Positions 9,014 to 18,014 of a DNA stretch of 64,000 nucleotides are shown here, piece by piece. Location of the stretch: positions 1 to 64,000 of the forward strand of contig NZ_FZOA01000001.1 in assembly GCF_900187985.1 (NCBI RefSeq). Direction: 5' to 3'. This DNA is from Methylobacillus rhizosphaerae. GTDB taxonomy: Bacteria > Pseudomonadota > Gammaproteobacteria > Burkholderiales > Methylophilaceae. The position numbers were made by a program, and so were the translations under genes. The notes beneath the pieces were generated by a model. It had not been told where the DNA came from and searched no databases. It saw only the letters and a program-made list of their open reading frames with translations. Numbering within the stretch: the stretch's first letter is position 1; the number at the start of each line of letters is the position of its first letter.

Positions 9014-10000
9014 TTATGGTTTCTTCTTCTGTGGTTTTTTTCGTGGGGGTGGTGCTTTGTATTCTGCCAATGACAAATCAACAGTGTGAGGCATCTGGAT
9101 CTTGCCGCGGCGGTGTAGATACAAAAAATCCTCACTGGTGATAACGTCATAGTCCTTGGTCAGGCGGGCAAGCAATTTCCTGTAACCCTCGATGCGCTGG
9201 TCATCCTTGTAAACGCCATGGCCGTTTTCATCCCAATATAATAAAGACCAGGAATGCAGTAGGAATACGGCAAAATCCGGGTTGCCACTAAGAGTATTCA
9301 AGAGTAGGCGTCCCCACCAGGGACGGAACCTGAAATAACTTGATTCAGGATAGGTCAGTCGTGCCCACCATTCATCCTTGCCGACTTTTGGCAGGATTTT
9401 CTTCTCTGTCATTGGCACTTCAATCGTACCGTTGGACCAGAGGTAAGGCAGGTTGGTGGGTTCGCTATACACGCACTGCTTGGAATACATGGCATGCATG
9501 GAGTTATTGAACGACAAGGGGATATTGGCTGCCTTGAGTGCACGGATGGATGCTGCATTCCAGCGGAAGGAGCCGGCACGGTGCGATAGCAATGGTTTGC
9601 CTGTGACATCTGAAATCAGTTTGCCAAAATGATTGATGACAAATGCAGATTTCTCATCATCCGGATACTGGTTCATGTACTTTGGTTTGACAGGCAAGCC
9701 GTGCTCCTGCCAGAAACTGTCCGGCAGGTATTCAGGATGCGTATGCAATTGCACATCCTGTCCATCGGCATCCAACCAGCGCATGACTTCCTTGATTTCT
9801 TCCAGGCGGTCATAAGCACCGCAGAGATCGGTGAAGAAGATATGTTTTGCGCCGAATTCGTTGCCGATTTCCGACATTTCGCGCACACCGGCGCGACCAT
9901 TAGCGTGTTGGCCCCACATCAAGCGTGTGACATGGTCTTCAGCAGCACGTTTGGGCAAGGCCTCTGTATCAACAGTGAGAAGGGCGTAACGATTTTTCAT
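9014..10000 (-). CDS. Polysaccharide-deacetylase-like protein
   Basis: This 328-residue protein has NodB-type features: the first catalytic Asp in LLTVDTEA, an H-x-H metal pair in VQLHTHPEY, and a later SHRAGSFRWN segment that resembles the motif 3 Arg. It has no signal peptide, so it would act in the cytoplasm, perhaps on a lipid- or nucleotide-linked sugar before export. The last 15 residues are Pro/Lys-rich, which is unusual. It overlaps the upstream GT4 gene by 4 bp (ATGA) and abuts the CgeB-like gene. Removal of an N-acetyl group from capsule sugar is the likely reaction, but this is inference. Confidence 0.75.
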   Translation of the reverse strand: MKNRYALLTVDTEALPKRAAEDHVTRLMWGQHANGRAGVREMSEIGNEFGAKHIFFTDLCGAYDRLEEIKEVMRWLDADGQDVQLHTHPEYLPDSFWQEHGLPVKPKYMNQYPDDEKSAFVINHFGKLISDVTGKPLLSHRAGSFRWNAASIRALKAANIPLSFNNSMHAMYSKQCVYSEPTNLPYLWSNGTIEVPMTEKKILPKVGKDEWWARLTYPESSYFRFRPWWGRLLLNTLSGNPDFAVFLLHSWSLLYWDENGHGVYKDDQRIEGYRKLLARLTKDYDVITSEDFLYLHRRGKIQMPHTVDLSLAEYKAPPPRKKPQKKKP

Positions 10001-11283
10001 TGTTGTATCTCCGTTTGAGACAACGAAGCCAGCGTAGCCGCAGGCTTGACAATGAAGTCCTGCCAGCGACGTTGTGTCTGTGCGTATTGCCGTGCACGGG
10101 CTGACAACGTCTTTAATTGCTCTGGATTTCCCAGGGCAATAGTTATGATGCGGGCCAGATCGACAGGATCACCTGCCTTGAAGAGCCAGCCTGCAGGGTT
10201 GTTGCCCAGCTCATCGCGAAATACCGGGAGATCAGGCACGATCACCGGTTTCGCCATTGCCAGGGCTTCTACCAGTTTGATAGGAGGTACGATCTCGCAG
10301 ACCTTGAAGGGCTTGCGGGGAATGCAGACCAGGGAACAACCGCCTAGTAACGCGCGCGTTGTTTCAGGAGGTAGTTTACCATGGAAGCGTATATGCGCTG
10401 ATAAGCCCAGCTGTTGGGTTTGGGCTTCCAGACTGGCTTTGACCTCGCCGTCGCCAATGATATCCACATGGACGGGAGTATTGTTCTTTACCAGGATATG
10501 CACAGCGTCGATCAAAGTATCCAGGCCTTCGTAACTCATCAGGGAGCCAGCATAGGCAATGGTATTGGCTTCTGTCAGCTCCTGCTCTGCAGGGAAAATC
10601 CGTTCAGGGTCCACGCAGTTGGGCAACAGGCGGATACGTTCCGCAGGAACGCCCCAATGCTGTTGCGCATAGCGGCCCAGTTGTTCGGAAATCACAAACA
10701 GCGTATCTGCATTGCGTGCGACCAGGCCTTCGAGCGCCAGGCCTTGCAGGTAGGCTTCTGAACCCTCAAATTCCGGCATCCTGGAAATGCGGGTAATTTC
10801 CCAGATGCCGCGTAATTCATAATGGAATGGGATGCCAAGCTTACGCGCCGCCAGTAATGCCGGCAGGGCATTCACATGGTTTGAGGCAGCATGAATGACA
10901 GCAATTTTCTCCCGGCGGGCGTGGGCGATGATGGGCCTTGCAGCCACAAAGGCATAGGCCACAACCGGTAGGTAATTGGGCGGGAAATGGAAATGCCGGT
11001 ATTCCATGTCATCGACAATGGTCACATTCTGACTGCTGTCTGCGCGCCTGTCGCTACGATCCCATGGATAACCGGGGCGGGTAACGACCTGGATATCAAT
11101 CCCGCTATCGCGCATAGCCCTGACAACGGCATCAGTGCGGGTGGTATAGCCGCTCAGGTGATAAGGCAAGCAATTGGCGGCGACATACAATAGACGGCCA
11201 GGCACAGGCGTGCCGGCTGGAGATGTTCTTCTCGGACGGCTCAACCACCAGGTGAGTATGAATACTGTAATTTTTCTTATCAT
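9997..11283 (-). CDS. Family 4 glycosyltransferase
   Basis: This 428-residue GT-B enzyme has an N-terminal acceptor domain with the stretch NCLPYHLSGYTTRTDAV and an internal RGIWEITR. Its C-terminal nucleotide-sugar domain has AYAGSLMSYEGLD, IIGDGEV and the E-x7-E motif (CEIVPPIKLVEALAMAKP). It would transfer a sugar from an activated donor to the capsule intermediate with retention of configuration. The first residues are hydrophobic (VFILTWW) and may associate with the membrane. ATGA overlap couples it to the deacetylase-like gene; a 105-bp gap precedes it. Confidence 0.88.
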   Translation of the reverse strand: MIRKITVFILTWWLSRPRRTSPAGTPVPGRLLYVAANCLPYHLSGYTTRTDAVVRAMRDSGIDIQVVTRPGYPWDRSDRRADSSQNVTIVDDMEYRHFHFPPNYLPVVAYAFVAARPIIAHARREKIAVIHAASNHVNALPALLAARKLGIPFHYELRGIWEITRISRMPEFEGSEAYLQGLALEGLVARNADTLFVISEQLGRYAQQHWGVPAERIRLLPNCVDPERIFPAEQELTEANTIAYAGSLMSYEGLDTLIDAVHILVKNNTPVHVDIIGDGEVKASLEAQTQQLGLSAHIRFHGKLPPETTRALLGGCSLVCIPRKPFKVCEIVPPIKLVEALAMAKPVIVPDLPVFRDELGNNPAGWLFKAGDPVDLARIITIALGNPEQLKTLSARARQYAQTQRRWQDFIVKPAATLASLSQTEIQQ

Positions 11284-11388
11284 GTGTTGTTGGAATCTAT
11301 TAACTACTCGTTCCTTATTGACTGCAAAAATCGTATTACCGGTACTGCTCTTATTGTTCCTGCGTTTCTGTCATCCAGTTCTGGATCG

Positions 11389-11934
11389 TTATTTCAGGAT
11401 GCGCTTCCAGTCCTCATCGGTTGAGGTAATGGCACTTATGGGGATTATCAGTGCATCCCGATAACGCCAAGCCAGGTAACGTATCTTCCTGTCCTGGTAA
11501 ACGGTACCTTGGTCACCTAGTTTGGGTACATACTCTACCAACCAGCCAAGGCGGGAGAAAAAGGCAAAATCGGCCACATTTGTTATTAACACTGGCGCGA
11601 GCGTATTGTCGTGCGCCAGTCTCTGCTGCAAAGCAGTACATGCCTGGCGTAATTCCTCATGCGTGCAATCCAGTGCCCAGATCAACAACGGGCGAGCATG
11701 CTCAGCACGGGGAGCATGTTTCAGGGTCGCTTGCCACGGATAAGGAGTGACGTAGGGCGGTGTGATTTTCAATGTGCTCAGCAGATTCCTCGTCTTGCGG
11801 ACAGCACGGCCTTGCAACGTAGGCAAGCGTTTTTCGCGCAGCAGGTCGCAGCTGGCCAGCAGCTCCCATTCCGGAGTGGCAGCCATCGCGGCCAGTTTTT
11901 GTCTCAGGGCAACGGTTTCTTGCCAAGTGTTCAT
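11389..11934 (-). CDS. Unknown protein of the capsule locus
   Basis: This 181-residue protein is not recognised. It has no membrane segment and no signal peptide. It is mixed alpha/beta, with an N-terminal helix, a basic middle (KTRNLLSTLK), a hydrophobic strand followed by ALDCTHEELRQAC, and a C-terminal WRYRDALIIPIS strand. Its ATG overlaps the stop of the MurG-like glycosyltransferase gene by 4 bp, so it is likely made together with it. It may be a partner of the flanking glycosyltransferases. Confidence 0.6.
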   Translation of the reverse strand: MNTWQETVALRQKLAAMAATPEWELLASCDLLREKRLPTLQGRAVRKTRNLLSTLKITPPYVTPYPWQATLKHAPRAEHARPLLIWALDCTHEELRQACTALQQRLAHDNTLAPVLITNVADFAFFSRLGWLVEYVPKLGDQGTVYQDRKIRYLAWRYRDALIIPISAITSTDEDWKRILK

Positions 11935-12998
11935 CGTCCACTCCTTTGTCGCGCCAGCTCCAGAATGGCATCAGCAGCCAGTGCCGCGCCGTTCATGGTA
12001 ATGACAGGTGGTTGATGCCCAGCTGCACTGACTTTTGCCAGCAACGCTGATACGGCCTCTTGGCGTTGTGCTGCTGTTTCGCAAGTGGAAACAACAGCAG
12101 GAATAGTGGCGGCTACCATTTGCGCACGACGCATCTGGTCATCTGCCAGTTCCACATTGGGAACCAGCAGGGTAGGGATGCCTGCCTGCACCACTTCACA
12201 ACAGGCGTTATAGCCAGCAGCCCCGACAAACACATCAAATGCGTGGAGGTAACGCGCAAGAGGATAGAGTGACAGCGGTTTCACCCCGGCTGGCAAATCA
12301 ACGTCTTTCACAGAAATCGGCGCACATGCCCATGCGACTTGATACCCGGCTGCCTCAAAGTCACGGATCAACCCATGCCCGATCCCGCTAACATCCTTGA
12401 GATTGCCAGGGCCAAGTGAAAATAGCGCATAACGGCCATCAGGTGCCAGTCCCAATGCTGCCCGTGCGGCCTCGCGTGATAACAGTTCATCATTTCCCAG
12501 CAAGCACACGGGTGGTACCAGTAACTTACGGTTTCCGCTTGGCAGCACGGATTCCTGCATCGAGGCACCTAGTTCGCCGGGTTGTATTACCAGGTCAAAT
12601 GCATTTTCATCGACTGGTACAGTTCCGACACTGCTTTTCATCAGGCCACGGTTCGACCAGACCAGCGCAGGAGCGCCGTAGGATTGTGTGGCTGTCATAA
12701 AGCCCTGGAATGGCCAGGTGCCGTCAAACACAACAGCAGTGGGACGTACCTGGTCGAGCACCATACGGAAGCGTATAGCCAGCTCACTGTTCCACGCAAA
12801 AGTGGAGCTGGCAGACCAGTAGTGCGACACAAAATACTCAGCCTCAAATCCCATTTCTTCAATGATCCCAATAGCTGAAGCCAAGGAGAAAAAGAATGGC
12901 CGCGCACGCCCCTGCAACTGGCGTGCATAAGCCAGGCACCGGTTCATGTGTCCCATGCCGGAGCCATTGATATTGAAGAAAAGGATTGTTGGCAGCAT
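11931..12998 (-). CDS. MurG-like (GT28-type) glycosyltransferase
   Basis: This is a protein of about 355 residues with a GT-B layout. The N-terminal domain opens NINGSGMGHMNRCLAYA, the glycine- and His-containing loop seen in MurG/UGT-type enzymes. The C-terminal domain carries FSLGPGN, YPLARYLHAFDVFVGAAG and GYNACCEVVQAGIPTLLVP, the donor-binding block in which the usual GG of family members appears as AAG. It probably adds a hexose or HexNAc during capsule assembly. ATG 12998 is chosen over TTG 13001. It lies 6 bp after ugd and overlaps the unknown 181-residue gene. Confidence 0.75.
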   Translation of the reverse strand: MLPTILFFNINGSGMGHMNRCLAYARQLQGRARPFFFSLASAIGIIEEMGFEAEYFVSHYWSASSTFAWNSELAIRFRMVLDQVRPTAVVFDGTWPFQGFMTATQSYGAPALVWSNRGLMKSSVGTVPVDENAFDLVIQPGELGASMQESVLPSGNRKLLVPPVCLLGNDELLSREAARAALGLAPDGRYALFSLGPGNLKDVSGIGHGLIRDFEAAGYQVAWACAPISVKDVDLPAGVKPLSLYPLARYLHAFDVFVGAAGYNACCEVVQAGIPTLLVPNVELADDQMRRAQMVAATIPAVVSTCETAAQRQEAVSALLAKVSAAGHQPPVITMNGAALAADAILELARQRSGR

Positions 12999-13004
12999 CA
13001 AGTA

Positions 13005-14174
13005 TTACGAGTCTTTACCGAATAAATCGCGGGTATAGACCTTATGAAGCACGTCGATCAGATTCTCGGTTGTGCGGTTTGCCACAATGATGTCCGATTG
13101 TTCCTTGAATGCAGCAAGATCCTGGATAACACGGGAATTGAAAAATGTTTCTTCATTCAGTGTCGGTTCATAGACAATGACTTCCACGCCCCTGGACTTG
13201 ATACGCTTCATGATGCCCTGGATACTGGAGGCACGGAAATTATCTGAACCGGCTTTCATTACCAATCGGTAGATGCCAACAACCTTGGGTTGTTTCTCCA
13301 TAATGTCATCAGCAATGAAGTTTTTGCGAGTGGTGTTTGCTTCCACAATGCCGTGAATCATGTTTTGTGGCACGTCGCGGTAGTTTGCCAACAGCTGTCT
13401 GGTGTCCTTGGGCAGGCAATATCCGCCATAGCCGAAGCTGGGATTGTTGTAGTGTGTGCCAATACGTGGATCAAGACAGACACCTTCAATGATCTGGCGA
13501 GTATCCAGGTTGTGGCAGGCAGCATATGTGTCGAGCTCATTGAAGTAGGCAACACGCATGGCCAGATAGGTGTTGGCGAACAACTTGATAGCTTCAGCCT
13601 CAGTACTGTCAGTCAGCAGCACCGAGGTTTCTTTCTTGATAGCACCTTCCAGCAACAATTCTGCAAACTTGCGGGCGCGGTCTGAACGTTCGCCGACAAC
13701 AATCCGAGAAGGATAGAGGTTGTCATACAGCGCCTTGCCTTCACGCAGGAACTCAGGAGAGAAAATCAGGTTATCGCAGCCAAACTCTTCGCGGATACGG
13801 GCAGTGTATCCAACTGGCACGGTCGATTTGATGATCATGATGGCATCAGGATTGATTGCCATGACATCACGGATAACCGCTTCGATCGAGCGGGTATTGA
13901 AATGATTGGTTTCAGTATCGTAATCCGTTGGTGTTGCAATGACGACATATTCAGCACCAATGTACGCTTCTTCCTTATTCAATGTAGCGCGGAAATTGAG
14001 TTGTTTTTTGCTGAGAAAATTACTGATCTCATTATCCTCAATTGGAGATACTTTGCGGTTCAGCATCTCCACTTTTTCAGAAATAATATCTAAAGCTACC
14101 ACTTCATGGTGTTGGGATAATAAGACTGCGTTGGATAAGCCGACATACCCGGTCCCTGCAATTGCTATTTTCAT
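13005..14174 (-). CDS. ugd: UDP-glucose 6-dehydrogenase
   Basis: This cytosolic NAD enzyme oxidises UDP-glucose to UDP-glucuronate in two steps and so supplies an acidic capsule sugar. It has the N-terminal [13 protein letters not shown] dinucleotide motif, the FSPEFLREG segment, and the catalytic-Cys motif [11 protein letters not shown]. The length (389) is typical of the short Ugd/RkpK-type enzymes. It sits within the operon, 67 bp after the methyltransferase-like gene. It differs from the UDP-ManNAc dehydrogenase WecC also encoded here, so the capsule probably contains two kinds of uronic acid. Confidence 0.95.
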   Translation of the reverse strand: MKIAIAGTGYVGLSNAVLLSQHHEVVALDIISEKVEMLNRKVSPIEDNEISNFLSKKQLNFRATLNKEEAYIGAEYVVIATPTDYDTETNHFNTRSIEAVIRDVMAINPDAIMIIKSTVPVGYTARIREEFGCDNLIFSPEFLREGKALYDNLYPSRIVVGERSDRARKFAELLLEGAIKKETSVLLTDSTEAEAIKLFANTYLAMRVAYFNELDTYAACHNLDTRQIIEGVCLDPRIGTHYNNPSFGYGGYCLPKDTRQLLANYRDVPQNMIHGIVEANTTRKNFIADDIMEKQPKVVGIYRLVMKAGSDNFRASSIQGIMKRIKSRGVEVIVYEPTLNEETFFNSRVIQDLAAFKEQSDIIVANRTTENLIDVLHKVYTRDLFGKDS

Positions 14175-14241
14175 TTTCTACCTTTCTTTTCTACAATTCT
14201 TTATTGCATTATTTTTATTGTTAGTGATTATATTGGTTGCC

Positions 14242-15162
14242 TTATGCAGCAGCGTCAACGCGGATGACGCAGACGTCTTTTTCCAGTTTTCTTTCTTGTA
14301 CTGATACCTTGCGAGAATGCCTTTCCAGATATTCAAGCCATAATTTTGTAATTTCCTTTTCATCCTCTCGGATGTAATCATCCAGTACATAATCAATTGC
14401 TTGTTGCGGGAATATGCTGTTGATTATTGGCAGTGCAGGGTAACGGGCGTGTTTGCCTGTGGATCCAGGAGGGCCGTCAACCAAGACTAGAATTTTCCTC
14501 GGTGAGGAGCCCAAGGTTTTTTTTACCTTTCTCAAAGCTGATACACAAGAGTAATAAGGATAAACATTGTCGTCCTCTGATTTCCATTTCTTCAATGGAG
14601 TGTGAATGACGTTGACCTTGTCGTGTAACTGATGGAGCTCCAGCTGTTTTCTGGTTTTTTCGTGATAATGCTCAAGATGTTCGAAAGCTATCTGATATGG
14701 TTGTGGTTTGTCGGGAGATCTGAGTAGTTGCTGCTGCAGGACTCTGGCTATCAATAAAGTTGAATAGCCTGAACCAAACTCAATGATCAGGTCGTAATGC
14801 TCCGATTCCAGCATCTCTATCAGGAATAGTGAAAGATCTGGACTGATCGGCCAGGCGTGGGACTCACTGGAAACGGAAGGCAAGTTTCCTGTATTGAAGT
14901 AGTTCTCTACGCTGATGAAAGCTTCAATTTGTTTTGAAGCATTGCGAATTTCCTTACCAAGGCGATTAGCAATATTTTTTTGCGATGTTTGCAATGCATC
15001 AATTTTATTATGTAGTTTACTTAATGATTCAAGTTGTTCGGCAAGAGCATCATGCGTTTGATCAGGAAAATCCGCTTGCATTAGCTGATTAAGCTGTTCA
15101 GCAGATTGCGTGAGAGCATTGCGTATCTGCATCATTGAGTTTTTAGGATTGTTATTTGACAT
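14242..15162 (-). CDS. Coiled-coil plus Rossmann methyltransferase-like protein
   Basis: This 306-residue protein has a helical N-terminal third (about residues 10-85) with coiled-coil character. A Rossmann-type domain follows, with a SAM-binding-like motif LIIEFGSGYSTLL and a later LVLVDGPPGSTG, as in class I methyltransferase-like proteins of polysaccharide loci. No catalytic role can be proven from sequence. It could methylate the glycan end, which in some ABC-exported polysaccharides sets chain length. It lies 2 bp after the coiled-coil/TPR gene and shares its AT-rich composition. Confidence 0.6.
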   Translation of the reverse strand: MSNNNPKNSMMQIRNALTQSAEQLNQLMQADFPDQTHDALAEQLESLSKLHNKIDALQTSQKNIANRLGKEIRNASKQIEAFISVENYFNTGNLPSVSSESHAWPISPDLSLFLIEMLESEHYDLIIEFGSGYSTLLIARVLQQQLLRSPDKPQPYQIAFEHLEHYHEKTRKQLELHQLHDKVNVIHTPLKKWKSEDDNVYPYYSCVSALRKVKKTLGSSPRKILVLVDGPPGSTGKHARYPALPIINSIFPQQAIDYVLDDYIREDEKEITKLWLEYLERHSRKVSVQERKLEKDVCVIRVDAAA

Positions 15163-15164
15163 GA

Positions 15165-16739
15165 TTAATGGTTCTTACGGGCATTGTTCAGGCGAATACG
15201 AAAGGCGGTATAACGAATTTGACTTGCCTGGCGAGATTCTGATTCGCTAAATGATGTACCCTTTGGCAAGACATCAAGCATGGCCTCTGCCTCAAGAATA
15301 GCGTTGCTTTCGTGCAAGCGAAATGCCAACCATTTAAGTCGATATGACTGAGGATCTGCATTGTAGGCACGTCTGGCAGCGTCAGTTGCTTGTGTTTTAT
15401 TTCCTTGAGTAATCAGGTGGCGTGCTAATGCAGTATAGGCGTTGCCAATGATTGCTGGCGTAACGATACCTTGCAGTAAATTCTCTACTTCTGGGAAACC
15501 ATTTTGTTCGTAAGCTTGAATAATTTTGTCAAAATTCTTTCCACCCAGCTTGGCTGGGGGCTGTTTATTTTTATAATTGCGCCAGAGATTCAAGAGTTGT
15601 CCTGGAGTAGATAACCATCCTTTTGGACTGTCAATTCCCTTAATCAGTATGCTACCAAGCTGTGCTTGTAATGAGGATCTAATTTCTAATTGATGAATGG
15701 TAGCTTGGGTTGCTACGATAGCCTGTAGACGTTGTATTTCTGCTAAGGATTTATAAAGTTCATCACCCGAGCTGAGGTTGTTTATGGAAAGGTCGGAGAA
15801 GTTTTGTTTTCTTTCCAGTCTCAATAGTTCTAATTGGGTTTCTTTCAGCTCAGATTGAGTTTGTTCTAATAAAGATAGAAGATATTCTTCTTTTCCAAAG
15901 TTTTGAGGGATTGCTGTGTGATTCTCATCCACTAAATACTGAGTTTGTATTTTTTCTTGTATTTGATTTAATTGTAAAATGAGATCCTTATTATCTGCAG
16001 TCAGTTTTGATACAGTCTGGTTATGGCTGCTTAGGTATTGGTATTCCAGCTGCTCCTGTGTCTTTTGTAGTTGTAGAAATAAAGACTGATTCCCAGTGTT
16101 CAAGTTTTTTACAGTTGCGTGTTGGTCTTCTAGCTCTTCTTGGGCTTTATATAATTGACTTAGAAGCAGATTTTTCTCATGAACAACATTTTCATCTTGT
16201 TCAATTTCTATTAGGGAAATTTGGTCAGAATAGTGCCTTAATTCTTCTTGTATCTTATTTAGTTGTAGGATGAGATCTTTATTATCCGTAGTCAACTTTG
16301 ATACGGTTTGACTAGGGTTGTTTAGGTGCTGATATTCTAGTTGCTCTTGCGTTTTTTGTAGTTGTAGTAATAAAGCTTGATTTTCTATTCTCCAATTTTT
16401 TAAATTTTTTTGTTGATTCTGATTATTTAACTGTTGACTCTCTAGCTCTTCCTGAGTTTTATGTAATTGTGATAGGATATTTTTATTGTCAACAATAAAT
16501 TCTGGTACGGGCTGAATAGAATCCTGTAAAAGTTGAATGTTTACTTGGGGTTGATATTGGTCTAGTCGACTGGATGGTAGAGTATTTTTATGCTCTATTC
16601 TGTCATTTTTCTCTGTCTGAATCTTCTGGATAAGAATTTTTATTTTTTCTTGCTCTTGCAGTAATTGTAGACGGAGAGCCTTGTTCTCTGCTTTCAGATT
16701 TTTGATACTTGAAGTATGGAAGCTATTATTGTTTTTCAT
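15165..16739 (-). CDS. Long coiled-coil protein with internal repeats and a TPR-like C-terminus
   Basis: This 524-residue protein has no signal peptide. Residues 10-350 are Gln/Leu/Glu-rich heptads predicted to form a long coiled coil. Within it a segment of about 45 residues occurs twice, around 123-167 and 220-264, offset by 97 residues (both contain QLQKTQEQLEYQ and DNKDLILQLN). Residues 400-520 resemble TPR helices (NAYTALARHLITQGNKTQA, AARRAYNADPQSYRLKWLA). Function is unknown. Its place between wecC and the methyltransferase-like gene suggests a scaffold or molecular ruler for capsule assembly. The gene is markedly AT-rich compared with wecC. Confidence 0.7.
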   Translation of the reverse strand: MKNNNSFHTSSIKNLKAENKALRLQLLQEQEKIKILIQKIQTEKNDRIEHKNTLPSSRLDQYQPQVNIQLLQDSIQPVPEFIVDNKNILSQLHKTQEELESQQLNNQNQQKNLKNWRIENQALLLQLQKTQEQLEYQHLNNPSQTVSKLTTDNKDLILQLNKIQEELRHYSDQISLIEIEQDENVVHEKNLLLSQLYKAQEELEDQHATVKNLNTGNQSLFLQLQKTQEQLEYQYLSSHNQTVSKLTADNKDLILQLNQIQEKIQTQYLVDENHTAIPQNFGKEEYLLSLLEQTQSELKETQLELLRLERKQNFSDLSINNLSSGDELYKSLAEIQRLQAIVATQATIHQLEIRSSLQAQLGSILIKGIDSPKGWLSTPGQLLNLWRNYKNKQPPAKLGGKNFDKIIQAYEQNGFPEVENLLQGIVTPAIIGNAYTALARHLITQGNKTQATDAARRAYNADPQSYRLKWLAFRLHESNAILEAEAMLDVLPKGTSFSESESRQASQIRYTAFRIRLNNARKNH

Positions 16740-16751
16740 GATGATGTATGC

Positions 16752-18014
16752 CTATATTTCCCAGACGCCACGCGTGTCAATAAGTAGCTGATTGTTTAAT
16801 AATGATGGTTGTATATTTTTGAATAATGTATGGTCCACAAGCAACAGGATAATGTGAGCTTGATTTAGCGCACTTTCCAAGTTGCTGATGTTGACAGAAT
16901 CAGATTGCAATTGTTCGGGCAAAGCATCGATATGTGGTTCGACGATGGATATTGATCCCGTATGGCGCTGTGTCAGGGCCGTTGCAATGTGCAATGCCGG
17001 ACTTTCCCGCAGGTCATCAATATCCGGCTTGAAGCTCAGGCCAAGGCAGGCAATGCGGATGTCTTTTTGTGTCATCCCTTGATGTGTCAGTGCTGTAATG
17101 GCTTGCTCGACCTTATCGATTACCCAGCCTGGCTTGCTGTCGTTGACTTCACGTGCTGCGCGGATGAGGTTTGCTTCATCAGGGTTGGCACTGACGATGA
17201 ACCAGGGATCGACGGCGATACAATGCCCTCCCACGCCACAACCTGGTTGCAAGATATTGACCCTGGGGTGGAGGTTTGCCAGGCGGATGAGCTCCCATAC
17301 ATTAATGTCCTGGCTATCGCAGATCATGGACAGTTCATTGGCAAAAGCAATATTTACGTCCCGAAAGCTGTTTTCAGCCAGTTTGCACATTTCGGCAGTG
17401 CGGGCGTTGGTGACTATGCACTGACCCTGCACAAAATGATGGTAGAACGCCATGGCTGCCTGGGAGCAACTTGGTGTAATGCCGCCGATGACTCTATCGT
17501 TATTGACCAGCTCGTGGATGATTTTCCCAGGCAGGACTCGCTCCGGGCAGTATGCAATACGGATATCCGAGGTCTCGCCAGACTGGTGTGGGAAACTTAG
17601 GTCGGGACGTGCCTGCGCCAGCCAGCCGGAGAGCTGCTCTGTAGTGCCAACCGGTGAGGTGGATTCCAGGATGATGAGGTTCCCCTTGGCTAGCACTGGA
17701 GCAATCATTTCTGCGGCCGACTGGATATAGCTTAGATCTGGTGTATGACCATGCTTGAAAGGTGTCGGCACGGCAATTACGAATACACTGGCTGGTTCTG
17801 GCGTGGTGGTTGCTCTCAGGTATCCGTTGTGGACTACTTCATGCACGAGTGCATCCAGGTCGGGTTCAACAATATGCGTGTTGCCCTGGTTGATGGTATC
17901 AACAATGGATGCAGAGACATCGACACCAATGACGTCCAGTTTCCTGGAGGCCAGTATGGTCGCGGTGGGTAGGCCGATATAACCCAGGCCGATTACTGAA
18001 AATTTGTTTTGCAT
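16752..18014 (-). CDS. wecC: UDP-N-acetyl-D-mannosamine dehydrogenase
   Basis: This 420-residue UDP-sugar dehydrogenase oxidises UDP-ManNAc to UDP-ManNAcA with two NAD. It has the N-terminal GLGYIGLPTATILAS motif, the STSPVGTTE loop, CPERVLPGK, and the catalytic Cys in PGCGVGGHCIAVDP. The GGHC motif and length point to the WecC/WbpA group rather than Ugd. It overlaps the upstream wecB gene by 22 bp. Together wecB and wecC make the acidic amino sugar ManNAcA for the capsule. A UDP-GlcNAc-specific WbpA-type function is less likely given the wecB partner. Confidence 0.92.
   Translation of the reverse strand: MQNKFSVIGLGYIGLPTATILASRKLDVIGVDVSASIVDTINQGNTHIVEPDLDALVHEVVHNGYLRATTTPEPASVFVIAVPTPFKHGHTPDLSYIQSAAEMIAPVLAKGNLIILESTSPVGTTEQLSGWLAQARPDLSFPHQSGETSDIRIAYCPERVLPGKIIHELVNNDRVIGGITPSCSQAAMAFYHHFVQGQCIVTNARTAEMCKLAENSFRDVNIAFANELSMICDSQDINVWELIRLANLHPRVNILQPGCGVGGHCIAVDPWFIVSANPDEANLIRAAREVNDSKPGWVIDKVEQAITALTHQGMTQKDIRIACLGLSFKPDIDDLRESPALHIATALTQRHTGSISIVEPHIDALPEQLQSDSVNISNLESALNQAHIILLLVDHTLFKNIQPSLLNNQLLIDTRGVWEI

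Noticed and set aside
13005-18014. Redundant copies of one UDP-sugar dehydrogenase
   Set aside because: The two enzymes carry different catalytic-Cys motifs ([11 protein letters not shown] versus GVGGHCIAVDP) and belong to the Ugd and WecC groups.
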